From the NCBI GenBank assembly GCA_963662155.1, contig OY759274.1, positions 38,086,990 through 38,150,989 on the forward strand: DNA of 64,000 nucleotides, read 5' to 3'. This DNA comes from Lamellibrachia columna (Eukaryota > Annelida > Polychaeta > Sabellida > Siboglinidae). The notes under the pieces are model-generated. The model was given only the letters and a program-made list of their open reading frames with translations. It did no database searches and had not been told where the DNA came from. Each line of letters begins with the position of its first letter. Position 1 is the stretch's first letter. Below are positions 12,706-24,599 of this stretch, in pieces. Position numbers and translations under genes: made by a program.

Positions 12706-14256
12706 AATTAACTAAACTATGCCTGTCATGCTCGAAAACGAGAAGACTGCTGAACAAACGAACAATCCACAGTGCAATAACATTAACATAATAACTGTTT
12801 GTGTAGTTTTGAAAAGGAAAGATGTGTTATTTAGATCATGGCAAAAGGCAGAAATCTCACGACAGATAAGGCGATACACCAACAAATGGTCAAAGCCTTG
12901 TGTGTCAATAGGATTGACTAAGAAGAATTACATATATTCATAAACACTAGGCAGCATGTTAAATGTTATCAGCGACAAATGGTCCATGCCATTGCCAGTT
13001 TACAGCCATGGGCATTCATTTCAGTTAGCCAGTGGGCCACATCTACTGTCAAACAAACTACAGAACATGTGAACAGCCCAAGGCCTTCCACTGATCACAG
13101 CAAAAATTATCAGTACCAGTACAGAATCAGCCTGCTGTTTTATGGGAATTGTCAGTTCTGAGTATATGGTTTGTATAGATAATGGGACAGGAAATCACCA
13201 TGATTGAAACTGACAATAAACATTTCTCAAAGTAATGCCACTGATAATTTATAAATTTCTGTAACAAGAAATTTGGTAACTTTAATGAACCATCTTGCCC
13301 CAAAGCATGTGTATTAATTGAACACTATTTATTATTTAAATGCTTCTGTAGACAAGGACGTTAGCAACTTTGATGACTCATTTTGCCCCAAAGCATATGT
13401 ACATATACTTAAGAGAACTTTTACACAAATGTCAAATTATATAAACTGAATTTGTTATCTTGTGAAGATCGCTGTTTTATGAAATTCGTATTCATGGTTT
13501 AATTAAATAATAGATTTCCACATGATTTGAGGACAGTCTTCTCGGAAACGAAACTTCAATTGATTCATTTAACTAAATATGTGATTAAAAATTTTAAATT
13601 TTTTCCAGGAAAAAATTACCTGAGGGAGCAAATTGTAATTTCCAGATTAGTCACTGATCAGTCCTGATTAGGTTGATCATATCAAGTGTGAATCTGTCAG
13701 ACATACCACTTAATCTTCAGTTTATCTGTCGCCAAACATTTATCTTATCAATAAAATACCCATAATTTGAGTGCCTAAATCATCCAATGAAAACTCACAA
13801 TTACATAACAAACTGACGTAACTTTTACATATCAAGTTGTAATAAATTAAGTTTATGCTGCCTATTAATTGATTTGGAATGAAGCTGTCATTACGGTAAA
13901 TATTTTATTCCCATTTTATCAAGTGTATAAACAGCCCAAGTAAGTTGGACAAGGAAGAGTTAACAAAGTCAAAGGTCATTCTCAACATAGATAAAATAGC
14001 CACAGGGTAAACAGAACAAGGCCCCATTAAGGATCAACATGTGGCTGTAAAGTGAGATGGTCCGACCCACTTAAAAGATTATCCAAAAGCTATTCAAACA
14101 AAATGATATGCCATTTATGGTTTTTGAATGAGATTTTGTAAGTGGAGTGCATCAGTAACCTCAATTTAAAGGTCCACGGTTCATTTTCATCCAAATTCCA
14201 AACACACTCATGAATAATCTCTGTATAGCCAGTATTGGCCATGATATACTACTATA

Positions 14257-14260
<4 letters not shown>
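12706..14260. other. non-coding region
   Basis: AT-rich, without recognised coding signal. Being downstream of the visible ANKRD50 exon on the minus strand, it is probably intron of that gene or 3' intergenic DNA. Confidence 0.45.

Positions 14261-14317
<57 letters not shown>
14261..14317. repeat. (TA)n microsatellite inside a larger palindrome
   Basis: About 28 TA dinucleotides. The flanks are also complementary: actactatagtga on the left, tcatatagtagt on the right. The whole tract can fold into one long hairpin. Confidence 0.93.
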
Positions 14318-14319
<2 letters not shown>

Positions 14320-14766
14320 TATAGTAGTTTTGTGACAGGTTTATTAGTTATTTATTACTAACTAATATATTGCTTACAACTTTCCTACAAAAGCTGATGA
14401 ATGTCAACAATACATAGTAACAGCCATATCAGATTTTTGTGGTTTTTCAAAGATCAGTAACTAAAAAGTAGGATATTTTGGGACGTGCAGCAAAGAAAAG
14501 TTCTGTCCTTTTTCTCTTATTCACTGTACCTATCTGAAAATTTATTAATTTCATCCAATGAGATTTTGTGAAACATTTTTACAAAATGCCGATCTTGTTT
14601 CTAACTGAAGCCTGTACCTTGATATGAAACAAATCATGCATTGCAAAGATGTAAAACATGGCTTACTATATTGCAATCGAGATGCACTTCAAAGAAACAT
14701 GAAGACAAGACAGCGTCTTGCTAAAACCAACTGAAAATAAATGAACCAAAGCGAATGTGAACCTAC

Positions 14767-17253
14767 CTCTTTATGCCCCTCGAAGGCAGCCATATGCAAC
14801 GGCGTCCAGCCCGAGTTGTCTCGGTGCATCTCGTCGAGTCCACGAACCAGCAACTGTTGCACCACGGATGGGTTGCCCTGTTGCGACGCAAGACATAACA
14901 CCGTACGGCCGTCGGCATCAATCATGTCAACAGCAGCACCCCAGAACAGAAGTAGTTTTACCACATCTGAATGACCCATGGAGGCCGCCGCTTGTAGCGG
15001 TGTTCGCCCTGTGTTATCTGAGTGGTCGACATCAGCGTCGCTCTCCAGCAACAACTCGCATACCTCCTGGTGGCCTTCATAGGCAGCAACCAGCAATGGC
15101 GTCATCCCATCCTTGTCCCGATGGTCTACCTCTGACCCACGCTCCAGAAGGAGGCTGATGACATTCGTGTGACCTTCGCTAGCAGGAATGCAGAGGGCAG
15201 CCACGGAGAGAGCCGTGCGGCCGTCGATGTCCTCATGGTTGATGTCAGCGCCGTGGTCCAGGAGGTGTTCGACTATCTCCGAGTGGCCCATGTAGGCCGC
15301 TGCGATCAAGGCTGTACGCCCTTCGTTGTCCACCCTGTTCACTTCAGTGCCATGCTCCAATAGCTTGAGAACAATATCATCATGTCCACCCCAAGCTGCT
15401 GCCCTCAAGGCCGTGCGCCCATCACTGTCAGCATGGTCCACCTCTGCATCAGCATCCAGCAGCAAACTGACCACGTCCGTATGTCCACCCCATGCCGCTG
15501 ACCGCAACGCCGTCCATCCATCATTGTCCGCATGATTCACGCACACCCCAACCTTGATGAGGGCATTGACAATTTCAGTGTGACCTTGACGAGATGCCAG
15601 ATTCAGAGCGGTCTGTCCCATGTTGTCCACTGCCTCCAGCTCGGACCCTTTCGTTAGCAACACACTGACAAGATGCATATTTCCCTGGTATGCGGCCGTA
15701 CACAACATTGTCCGTCCATTACACTCGACATCCTCCAAGCACATGGCGTTGTCAATCATCTCCTTCACCACAATGTCTTCTTGCTCTTCCAGGGATAGCT
15801 GGGCGGTTGCCGCAACAATGTCCTGCTCGTCAGCTTCTGGGAGCCTTGCTCCTGCCTCGAGGAGCAGCTTCAGCACCGCTTGTTCCTTGAGCAGTCCCGA
15901 CAATAGGCTGTCTTCAACATTTGCGCCACTTTCGATGAGCCACAGCGCCAGGTGGTGCATCTCAAGCGGTGGCACTGCAGTGTTGCTTTTCACCAGATGC
16001 AGAGCAAAGTCCTGGATCTCAACAGGCGTAAGACTGGGAGCATGCATTGTGAAGCTCATCGCCAGCATGCCATGTCCCTCGGACGCATGACACAGGTATT
16101 TCTGTGTGCAGTGTTTGACGTCCAGCAACCACTCGGCAAAGCTATGATGAAACAGGATCTTCGTCCCATCACATCCTTCGATGAGCACCTTACTTAGCAG
16201 ATCCAGACGACCTTTAAACTCATCATACATTAGCGTTGTGTTGCGTGTGTACGCACAGCTATACAGCTCCATCGTCGTAAGTGGACGTCTTGCAGCCAGA
16301 ATCACGTTCAGCAGTGGCTGCACCTTTGAAAACTGCTTCCGCGAGAACAGCCGCTGGCTCAGCCACAAGTAGAGGCCATTCAACGTGCCGGGGATCTCAC
16401 GAATCTCCCTAAGAAGAATGAACGAGTCGGCGACTCCATCAAGAACTTTCTCAAGGTAGAGGAAGCAGCCATTGCTCTTGATGTGCAGCTGGTTCAGCAT
16501 CTCTGCTGTCTCTCGACTTAAATGTTGCCTCAGTTCTGGTTCCTGATCGAGACGACACAATATGTACTGCTGCACATCACGCACGACATGTGACTTGCGC
16601 AGATCATCAAGGCTAATCTTGCGAAAGCCTGTGTACAGGCGCGTCACCGACTTGCTCTGTTTGCGTGCCGAGCACACCAGGAGGAGCCACGGTGGCAGAA
16701 GCTGGTGGTAGTTTGCAAGCAGTTCAGCAATCGTTCCACTTGTTGGTGACTTCTCATTGATTGACTGAAAGAACGATTCGTCGATCGAGTCCACAAGAAT
16801 AAACAAGGTCTGAGGCGGTGCATTAATAGCGACCAATGGAAACAGCACAGCCTTCCGGAACGCCTCATCTGGATCACGTTCGCAGGCCACCGGATCAAGT
16901 GCTGCTTGCACATCCGGATCATTCAAAAACTCCTTGTATCCTTGGATCAAGGTCGACTTAGTGATCTGCTCAACAATACAGTGAATGAAGTTGGTGATGG
17001 ACAATGTTTCGATATCGTGTGCCTGACAGAAGTAGAACGCCAACAGCCGCTTGCTAAGCACCACCTGGCGGCCATGGTCGGAAGTCGGCCACACGACTTC
17101 GCAGCAGAGTGCGGTCTTGCCACAGCCTGGACCACCTGTGATGAGCGTCCCGGACGTCTTCGATTCGGGGCGACTCTCAAGACTGTGGTTGAGTTTATTG
17201 AACGCCCACTCACGGCAGAAGAATGCCTTGCCTTCCAACAGGCTCGTTGTCAT
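14767..17253 (-). CDS. ANKRD50: ANKRD50-like P-loop/ankyrin protein, first coding exon
   Basis: The exon encodes 829 residues from an ATG at 17253 with A at -3. An open frame extends a few codons upstream but has no ATG. The protein begins T-T-S-L-L-E-G-K with F-C-R-E-W soon after, then a Walker A motif G-G-P-G-C-G-K-T (about residues 40-47) and a Walker B-like L-F-I-L-V-D-S-I-D (150-158), as in STAND-type NTPases. Ankyrin repeats start near residue 512. Nine complete repeats and half of a tenth are visible; the sixth holds an inserted C-I-P-A-S, a feature I associate with ANKRD50. The exon ends in phase 0 at GAG followed by a donor gtaggt, in the middle of a repeat. More ankyrin repeats and the C-terminal tail must therefore lie in further exons at lower coordinates, which I could not find in this window. 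ANKRD50 family proteins act in endosome-to-plasma-membrane recycling with SNX27-retromer. The family assignment is strong; the function here is inferred from the family. Confidence 0.9.
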
Positions 17254-17313
17254 GGTTACGGCTGAGAACTCGTGCACACACAATCGATACAGCTCTAGTT
17301 AATCTGTATGTTG

Positions 17314-17321
17314 TATTTATA
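17314..17321 (-). promoter_or_regulatory. candidate TATA box for ANKRD50-like gene
   Basis: TATAAATA on the minus strand lies 61 bases upstream of the chosen ATG at 17253, which would give a 5' UTR of only about 30 bases. An alternative is that the ATG exon begins at a splice acceptor (gagttctcag, ending at 17262), with the promoter farther upstream near 20 kb. Confidence 0.3.
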
Positions 17322-19379
17322 CAACATTAACGTCCTTCCCCTCTCCATCGCCTAGCATGTCTTTGACTACGATATGCACAGTTTCTGTCAACTTAAAAAC
17401 ACTTCAGAGACGTGCCCCATCACAAGTGTGGAGTCTGCAGTCACACACAAGCTGGTTTCTACTTACTATCTGCTACTGCTGTAGTCCTGCAGCCATCCGC
17501 GTCCAGGATGTCACAAGACGAGCTTCATACGAGCCTCATACGTCAAACTGCAACAAATGACACAATCATCAGACTTTGTACCTCTAAATGGGACATCAAC
17601 CAAAAGATTCAGCCTACAAGAGGGAAGGACAAGGGAAACACATGCAGTCATGTAAAATCCAACAAAGATCCAACTGACAATGAACAACTGTCTGGCATTC
17701 ATCAAATATTATCTAGACACAGGCTACAAATGACACAGTAGCCATTTATTCTTCCCAAAGAACTTGCAAATGGACATAAACATTAGCCACCAACACAAAG
17801 ATAGACCACACCAGGTGAACATCAGATGCTTTTGTCAATACAATTCTTCCAGCAATTAGATAGTTTGTACCATAATTATTGGCAGTGGACTCAGACAGTG
17901 ACTTTAATAATGCATGTAGCAACATGTCATTTGACTAATGGCTTTGTATGTCAGCAGTTGACAAAAAACTGTCTTGAGAGTCTGACTGCTAAATAACTCT
18001 GGGTCTGTGATACACTATTACAGTGGATCAAGTAATTGTTAACACCATCAGTCAGGCGGTGGGGGTTGTCTGGAGAGATGTTCAGGTGGCATCTGCTTTT
18101 CATACCCATGTATCTTCCTATAGATGATGTATGGACAAAAACACCTGTGCCCAGTAATTGACCACCAGCACAGCTACAGGCCAAGGCTATCCAGCTTACT
18201 TTTGACAAATTCACAGTCTCTATACCTTCTATTGCTATACAACCAGCTTTTAGACCATAATAGTATATGTTATTTGAATATATATAGAAAAAACAGAAAA
18301 TATTGGAACTATTTTTTTGCAGATATTTTATTGTATATAATTGGGTCAATATTTTCACAGACCCAACACAGAAATGCAAGTCAAGACAGTTATCCTCGGT
18401 GGGGAGGAGGGAGTGGGGGGTCCAAGAACAGAGACTAGGGGAACCAATCTCCATGTAGATGGATCGATGTCTTCATTTCAAGCTTTTTAGGTGGGCAATC
18501 TGGCATTTGAAGCCAGAAGGCCAAGTCACAATAGAGAAACCATTTCTGGCTCTACACTTACTTAGTTGTCATGTTGTTGTTGTTACTGTTAAGACATGTG
18601 TCTTGCTTTAAATAGACAGTTAATTGACTTAGTCAGACTTCTGACAGATGTGTGCACAACACAATGATTGGGTAACCAACAGACCGGATGTAAATGTAAA
18701 ACTTAATCACCCTGTATACACTGACATAATTAGCTCAGCTACATTACCCTAGTGTTTTGGCACTAGAAACTTTACACACAGAAAGAAACTTCAATTACAT
18801 AACTAACTTATCAGTGAAAGATGAAGCAGACCTGATCGTTTATGGAGCCCTGTCAAAAGAATGTGACATGATGGTGTTGCTATCAAGTGTCTAGTTTCTA
18901 TCATGGTTGATAACCAGTTGCACAATTTCTTTTAAATTAATACACACATTTCCTCGGTTTTACATTAATAGTTAAACAGAATCTTGATGGATAGCTATCT
19001 CACAAATTCTTGTATCAATGTGATCAGGGTATTTTTACTTCTGACAATAGCTATTAACTGATGTAATTTATTTTTAACAAATATGAAAGATGGGCACGTG
19101 ATTTACTTAAGACATAAGGTAAGCTGGTCTAGGCCAATGCGCAGTTCACATCGAAGCATGACAGCGGGATAACATGTAATTAGTGTCTCTTTTGAACTGA
19201 ACTTTGCAAAGTTTCCATCATTTTTGATCAATTAGCCAAGTTTGGATCACCTCTGGGAACAAGACAATCTGCAGATTTTTCATTTTGGAAATTTGGTAAT
19301 TAGACAATCTTTCAAAAACTTTCAAAAATAGTTATAATGGTAATTTTCTAGATCTGTCAAATCAGTGCATCACCATACA
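17322..19379. other. upstream non-coding region
   Basis: The longest open frame is 167 codons on the minus strand (17951-18454). It is low in coding character and unrecognised. No RNA gene or transposon ends were seen. The stretch is probably 5' flank or a 5' UTR intron of the ANKRD50-like gene. Confidence 0.45.
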
Positions 19380-19530
19380 TGGGGGTGGCAAGAAGGGGGA
19401 GGTTGGCCGTAAAAATTATGGGAAGTGGAAGGTTGAGCTCAAATATTGGTAGGAGATAGGAGGTGGGATTGGCAGGAAGTGGGCTCTCAAAAAATGGTGG
19501 GAGGTTGGCCCCGAAGATGGTAGGTTGGTT
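19380..19530 (+). repeat. dispersed G-rich GGGAGGTTGGCCC repeat, copy 1
   Basis: Imperfect internal tandem of a motif like gggaggttggccc followed by aaaaattatggg. Related copies lie near 20845-20925 and 25305-25395, so this is a dispersed family rather than a single-locus microsatellite. Confidence 0.6.
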
Positions 19531-19739
19531 TATGTTGATATGTGCCCAAATTCAGACCCACAAATTGGAATGTATTTTCGTTATGGTTTGCATGAGTCTG
19601 CCCCACGGTGTTATCAACTGTTTTGACAGGGGGGAGTGGGGGGGGGGCTGGAGGGATGCACCTATACATCAACATGGCTACAGAATGTGCCAAGTGACAG
19701 GTGTTGATTATACCTGGTGGTGCAACTAAATGCCCGACA

Positions 19740-20545
19740 ACAGACGTCGCCGTGAGAGCTGTCACACGATCGGCCATCTATAAACAAACATGCCGACGCC
19801 TTCTTGAAATTTTCGTCGGGTCGATGAAATCTCTTGACGTAAGCACAGACCGACCCAGACCTGTCTTTCGATGCAACGCTGGCTTCTGTAAATAGATGCA
19901 CCAGTAAGCACCACCGATCGAACGGCAGCGCCAGACAGTCGGCGACCGTGAGAGACAAAGGGTTAAAACACATTTCCTCCCATTAATAGTGTTCGACAAT
20001 GATATGGCACTGCGACACAGATGGTGGCGATATATCTCAGCTCACACAGGAACCATAACCCGATGTAGGTTTTGACAGCCGTTTGACAACTGACCCCCAT
20101 CCCCGCGCTGAAAGGCTGGTAGTTCCACAGGCACAGGACGTATAGCTTTGTCGAGCATACGAGACCGAATGGAACTTCACGCGGCCGGGCCGGTTCGTCT
20201 GTCTGGCGTTTTCGCCCGATTTCGACGGTCAAACAGCGAAATACACCTAATTCGGCCTACCTTCATGTGTGACGCACCGAATACTTTAGCAACGCCGCTA
20301 TATCGTGTCAACGACAAAATCCACCGTGTACAACCGACCTGGAGGCAACGAACTGGTGTCAACGAACCAGACCGCAGTCTACCGAAACCGCTAGCGCCTC
20401 ACAAAGGCAATGCCGAGAGGAGGCGTGGTCGTGACGTCAGACAGCGCGTGATTGGCCCTCTGCGACGCTACAACGTTATGATTGACGGCGCACGTTACGG
20501 ACTCGTGCTGTCTATAAATAAACTTGTCCTAATACAATAGCCGGA
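19740..20545. promoter_or_regulatory. CpG-rich promoter-like block
   Basis: This stretch has far more CpG than its surroundings. It contains a palindromic CRE (TGACGTCA, 20432-20439), an inverted CCAAT (ATTGG, 20451-20455) and a TATAAATA (20513-20520), in the order expected of a plus-strand core promoter. The ANKRD50-like gene begins 2.5-3 kb away on the minus strand, so the block could equally hold that gene's distal promoter, or be bidirectional. Open frames on both strands through it are probably a by-product of low AT content. No plus-strand gene was identified downstream. Confidence 0.4.
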
Positions 20546-20844
20546 GGCCGGCAATTTTTATATCCGATGGTGTGCCGAAGGTGACAAAAATGTGCCATCC
20601 GCATTCTTGTTGATAAATTCAATACTTTTCAGCAAAGCCGCAATTAAGATTCATTGTCACAAAACAGATGTATCGAGTAAACTCAAATGTATCAAACACT
20701 GCGGTGGTATGTTATCCACGTAAAACACGCAATATATGTAGCACTTTCGAACATCTGAATTACATTAGGCATTCCGCGTACATTCTACATTTATATTGTA
20801 AAACATCAACACGAAATGTCATGTTTCACGTGATGTGTGGCACC

Positions 20845-20925
20845 GAGTGGGAAGTTGGCCCTAAAAATTATGGGAGGTTAATAAAACAAACAGGTGGGAA
20901 ATGGGAGGTTGCCACCCCCTCAAGA
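20845..20925 (+). repeat. dispersed G-rich GGGAGGTTGGCCC repeat, copy 2
   Basis: Shares gttggccctaaaaattatgg, with one or two changes, with copy 1 at about 19405. It ends with a second gggaggttg motif. Confidence 0.55.
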
Positions 20926-20956
20926 ATGAGACATTTTGGCATACAGCTGCATATGA

Positions 20957-20999
20957 GATATATGATATTTTTACATAATATGTAAAAATATCATATATC
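20957..20999. repeat. perfect 20-bp inverted repeat (hairpin)
   Basis: gatatatgatatttttacat is followed by a 3-base loop (aat) and its exact reverse complement. An AT-rich cruciform-prone hairpin; function unknown. Confidence 0.95.
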
Positions 21000-22160
21000 A
21001 TTATATATTATAATATGTGTACCTCAAAACATGTTTTCAAGTATGTGCACTTCAAAGACGAGGTGTGTCTGGCGTTCTTATTATTTGTAAACACATCGTA
21101 GGATATAACACATTAAAGTCAACAACATGCATCATGAAAATCATAAAATCATTGTATCAACCAACCCTTTTGCGGGAGAGAACACTTGTAACTGTAGAAA
21201 TACATTTCACCAAGGAAGACAATATATTTTCACAGCCATTGTGTGAAAAATTAGACACCTATTTAAATGCATGCTGAATTTAGGCACATGACCCAAACTC
21301 TGTTACCTGCACATAAACTTCAAACACTGCCGACCAGACCAGACACCGCGTCTCGATTGCATCTAAAGTATTGCCCTCTCGTCGGAAGCCGTCATGAATG
21401 TTGAACACTGATCTAATTGTTGAATCTTGAGTCGACACACAAAAACGTGAAGTCATGTGTTGTCCTGGCTGTTTCGTCACGTCATAGGTAAACCGTGTCG
21501 CCGAGCTACACGTTACCTATGCTCGCTGCGTCATGCCTGTTTCCTAATAGTAAATCTCTACCAGAGAGCCCGCCCCTCCGTCTCGCCCACCGCGTCTATG
21601 GTCCTTTATTAAAGAGTCGCTTCTTTGCTTCCATCTTGTGAATATACCTATACATGCCAACAAACTATGTTTCTTCACAAATACCCAGTCGTTTCGTGGG
21701 GTGATTGCGTCCACTGTGGTAAGTTATTTATGTGTTCACTACCTATTGTGTTTGAACAAACCCTGTTACTAGATCATTGAGTCTTGGTTGGAACGTACGG
21801 GGTCAATAACTATGATTATGGTTAATGTGACAGGACGTGAACCTCTTCAACCCAAAGAAGTAATTTTAGTAAAAGAACTGAACAGTGTAGATTCAACTGA
21901 ATGTACAGTACATAATTGTTAACACAGAATGTATATTATGTTAAACAAAATTATGTAAATATATGTGTTCAAATATCTTATGGGGACCCACATACATATT
22001 TTAAATTGTGCATTCTCATCCAACAGGGTCTGTTTGATCTGAAGCTTGTATGTGTAACACTTGTTGTAAGGTTACCGTGGGCGGATCCAGCCCCGGGAAA
22101 AGGGGGTGACACCAGGCGGCATGACTTCTAGTTATAAATACAAATGCATACAGGGTGTAT
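21000..22160. other. non-coding region
   Basis: There is a locally GC/CpG-richer patch at about 21480-21610 that could belong to a promoter. No gene was recognised. Confidence 0.4.
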
Positions 22161-22161
22161 A

Positions 22162-22209
<48 letters not shown>

Positions 22210-22210
22210 C
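22161..22210. repeat. (ACGC)n microsatellite
   Basis: A little over twelve uninterrupted copies of the tetranucleotide ACGC. An alternating purine-pyrimidine run of this kind can adopt Z-DNA. Confidence 0.97.
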
Positions 22211-23764
22211 AGTCGTCCTTTTCTTATTAATTATTAGGGTCATCCTCTCAGTAAAGGTGCACTGCCCTTATAACAGGGGTGGACTCTCGTGAAGGGGAGT
22301 TATCATGGGAAAGTTTTATTTGCTGCAAGGCAAGGTGGCATCTGGTGAGAACGTGGTCTGTTGAGTGTATAAGGTGGACCACTACTGCATATGCAGTAGG
22401 TTGTGCATACATAATACAAACCAAATACATATAGCGTTTTTGTTGAAAGGTAAATTATTTTACAAATTCATATTTTTTTAAGTCATACTACCATGCACCC
22501 ATTGTCTTCTTATGCGTCACGGAGATTGACTCAGACACTAACTGTGTAATCATACTTTCGGTCTTCGTTTGTCTATTTGGGAACAATTAAAGAAATCGCA
22601 TGCTTAGTCGTGCATCTTTTAAGGCGATTGTCACTCACTGGTTTGCTGTTGGCCAGTGGAAATTCACTAAAAATGCACTGACAGCAAAAACCATTAACAT
22701 TAATTTAGTAATCGGTACTAAGAAGATATGGCAGGATGGTGAGTACATCAGAACGACTGGGGCGAAATGGCTGTACTGGTGGAAATCACCTGAGTTTGTG
22801 TGGTAGAGTTGTCCTCATCCGCGGAACAGGTGCGGAAGGGCGCCACCATGCGGTATCTTGACAACTAGTTCTAACTTCACGGAAAAAAATGCGGCCGAAA
22901 TAAAAGGGGTGCCAGGCACCTGATGGACACTCCTGTATCAGCCCATGTTTATATTTTGTTGGAGAATCTACACATATTGTAAATGTATAAAAGAAAATCT
23001 CATCATTTAGTCACAATATAGTTTTGAATCTAACTTATTACGCTTACAGTTATTCCTACCACGCATACTGGTCCCATGCAACTTTGGAATAGTGGTTCAA
23101 ATAAAATTTACAATGTAGCGAACGTTCGTTGCTTGTTAAAATTCATGCCCATCCTCTATTACAAGATTAACATTCCGGGTCAAACGTAGTTACTTTCCGT
23201 TATTCATATTCATTTATATCGGTTCCTGGTCATTCACTTTTTGCAGCTAAACAGCCTTAAAGTGGCGAATCCGGACATACTGCCTGGTTTCGTACAATAA
23301 ACTTACTAAACGACTGCACCGTGGCTTACCGCCACCACAGAATCCGGAATCCGGTCTGGGTGTTGGCAACTTGTCCAATGGCAGGACTTCCGAGGTCACG
23401 CCATGCCTTGATTTAACCCATCCTTGTCAATAAGGTGACGTCTACGTTGTGGGCGAAGGCGGAACCGCTGGTAACGCAGGGATTAGTTAACCAGCAACTC
23501 CTGTTCGGTATCGTCGTTCCGGCTTTCGCGGAATAATTCAGTAGCGGCCGGTGGGCACTGGACTGACAGCTAGGAGACAGTGTAATATTCGGAATACATG
23601 AATAAGCTAAGGTTATTAATCATAGCGAAGAACGGTTTTTGTCGCGTCGATCGATGGACGAATTCCCCGAGGTCATAAGCGAGCGGTAGCGACCAGAATA
23701 TTCCGTTGATGGTGTCCCGTTGTTACGCACAACTTGGCGTGAACATTGATCTCGACGGAGACTG
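22211..23764. other. non-coding region
   Basis: No domain-bearing frame was seen. CpG content rises toward 23.2-23.7 kb, just before the G-rich minisatellite. Confidence 0.4.
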
Positions 23765-24345
23765 CTATAGGGAGGAGGGACCAGGGAGGGAGGAGGGACC
23801 AGGGAGGGTAGTCGGTCCAAGGAGGGAGGAGGGACCAGGGAAGGTGATGGTACCAGGGAGGGAGGAGGGACCAGGGAGGGAGGACGGACCCGGGAGGGAG
23901 GAGGAAGCATCAGGGAAGGAAGAGGAGGGACCAGGGAGGGTGGTGGGACCAGAGAGGGAGGAGGGACCAGGGAGGGTGGCGGGACCAGGGAGGGTGACGG
24001 GACCAGGGAGGGAGGAGGGACCAGGGAGGGATGATAGTCCCGGGAGAGAGGAGGAAGCATCAGGGAGGGAAGAGGAGGGACCAGGGAGGGAGGAGGGACC
24101 AGGGAGGGTGACGGGACCAGGGAGGGAGGATGGACCAGGGAGGGTGACGGGACCAGGGAGGGTGACAGGAGCAGGGAGGGAGGAGGGACCAGGGAGGGTG
24201 GCGGGACCAGGGAGGGAGGAGGCACCAGGGAGGGAGGATGGTCCCGGGAGGGAGGAGGAAGCATAAATGAGGGAAGAGGAGGGACCAAGGGGAGGGAGGA
24301 GGGACAAGGGAGGGAGGAGGATGGATCAGGGAGGGAGGAAGCGAG
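23765..24345 (+). repeat. 18-bp G-rich minisatellite, about 30 copies
   Basis: A tandem array with consensus ACCAGGGAGGGNGNNGGG. The four bases after the second G run vary among a few states (agga, tgac, tggc, tagt). The unit is a multiple of three, so both strands stay open for about 200 codons, encoding G-P-G-R-E-E-like or P-S-L-V-P-P-like repeats. I read these frames as by-products of the repeat. The plus strand has a G run of three or more roughly every 4-8 bases, a strong G-quadruplex setting. A purine-rich tail continues to about 24600. Confidence 0.93.
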
Positions 24346-24599
24346 AGGGGGATAGATGGAGAGACGGAGTTTGAGTGGTGAAGAAAAAAGAAAGGGAGCG
24401 AATGAGGGATGGGGATAGAGAGATTGGACAAGATATAGCAGGAGAGGAGCAGAGAACCGGGAGGCGAATGGGGAGACGGGAAAGAGGGGAAGAGGAGTGG
24501 TGAATGGGGACTGTGGAATCGGGAGGCATTAGAGGGGAGCGATGAAAAGAATGACACGGAGGAGAGAAGAATGGGGAGACAAGGGAATTCGGGATAGAG

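Noticed and set aside
15169..17265. Plus-strand frames opposite the ANKRD50-like exon
   Set aside because: Antisense shadows of a GC-rich ankyrin-coding exon.
23620..24307. Long proline/serine-rich or glycine/glutamate-rich reading frames on both strands
   Set aside because: They are forced by an 18-bp tandem repeat, which cannot close a frame; no start context, domain or splice signal supports them.
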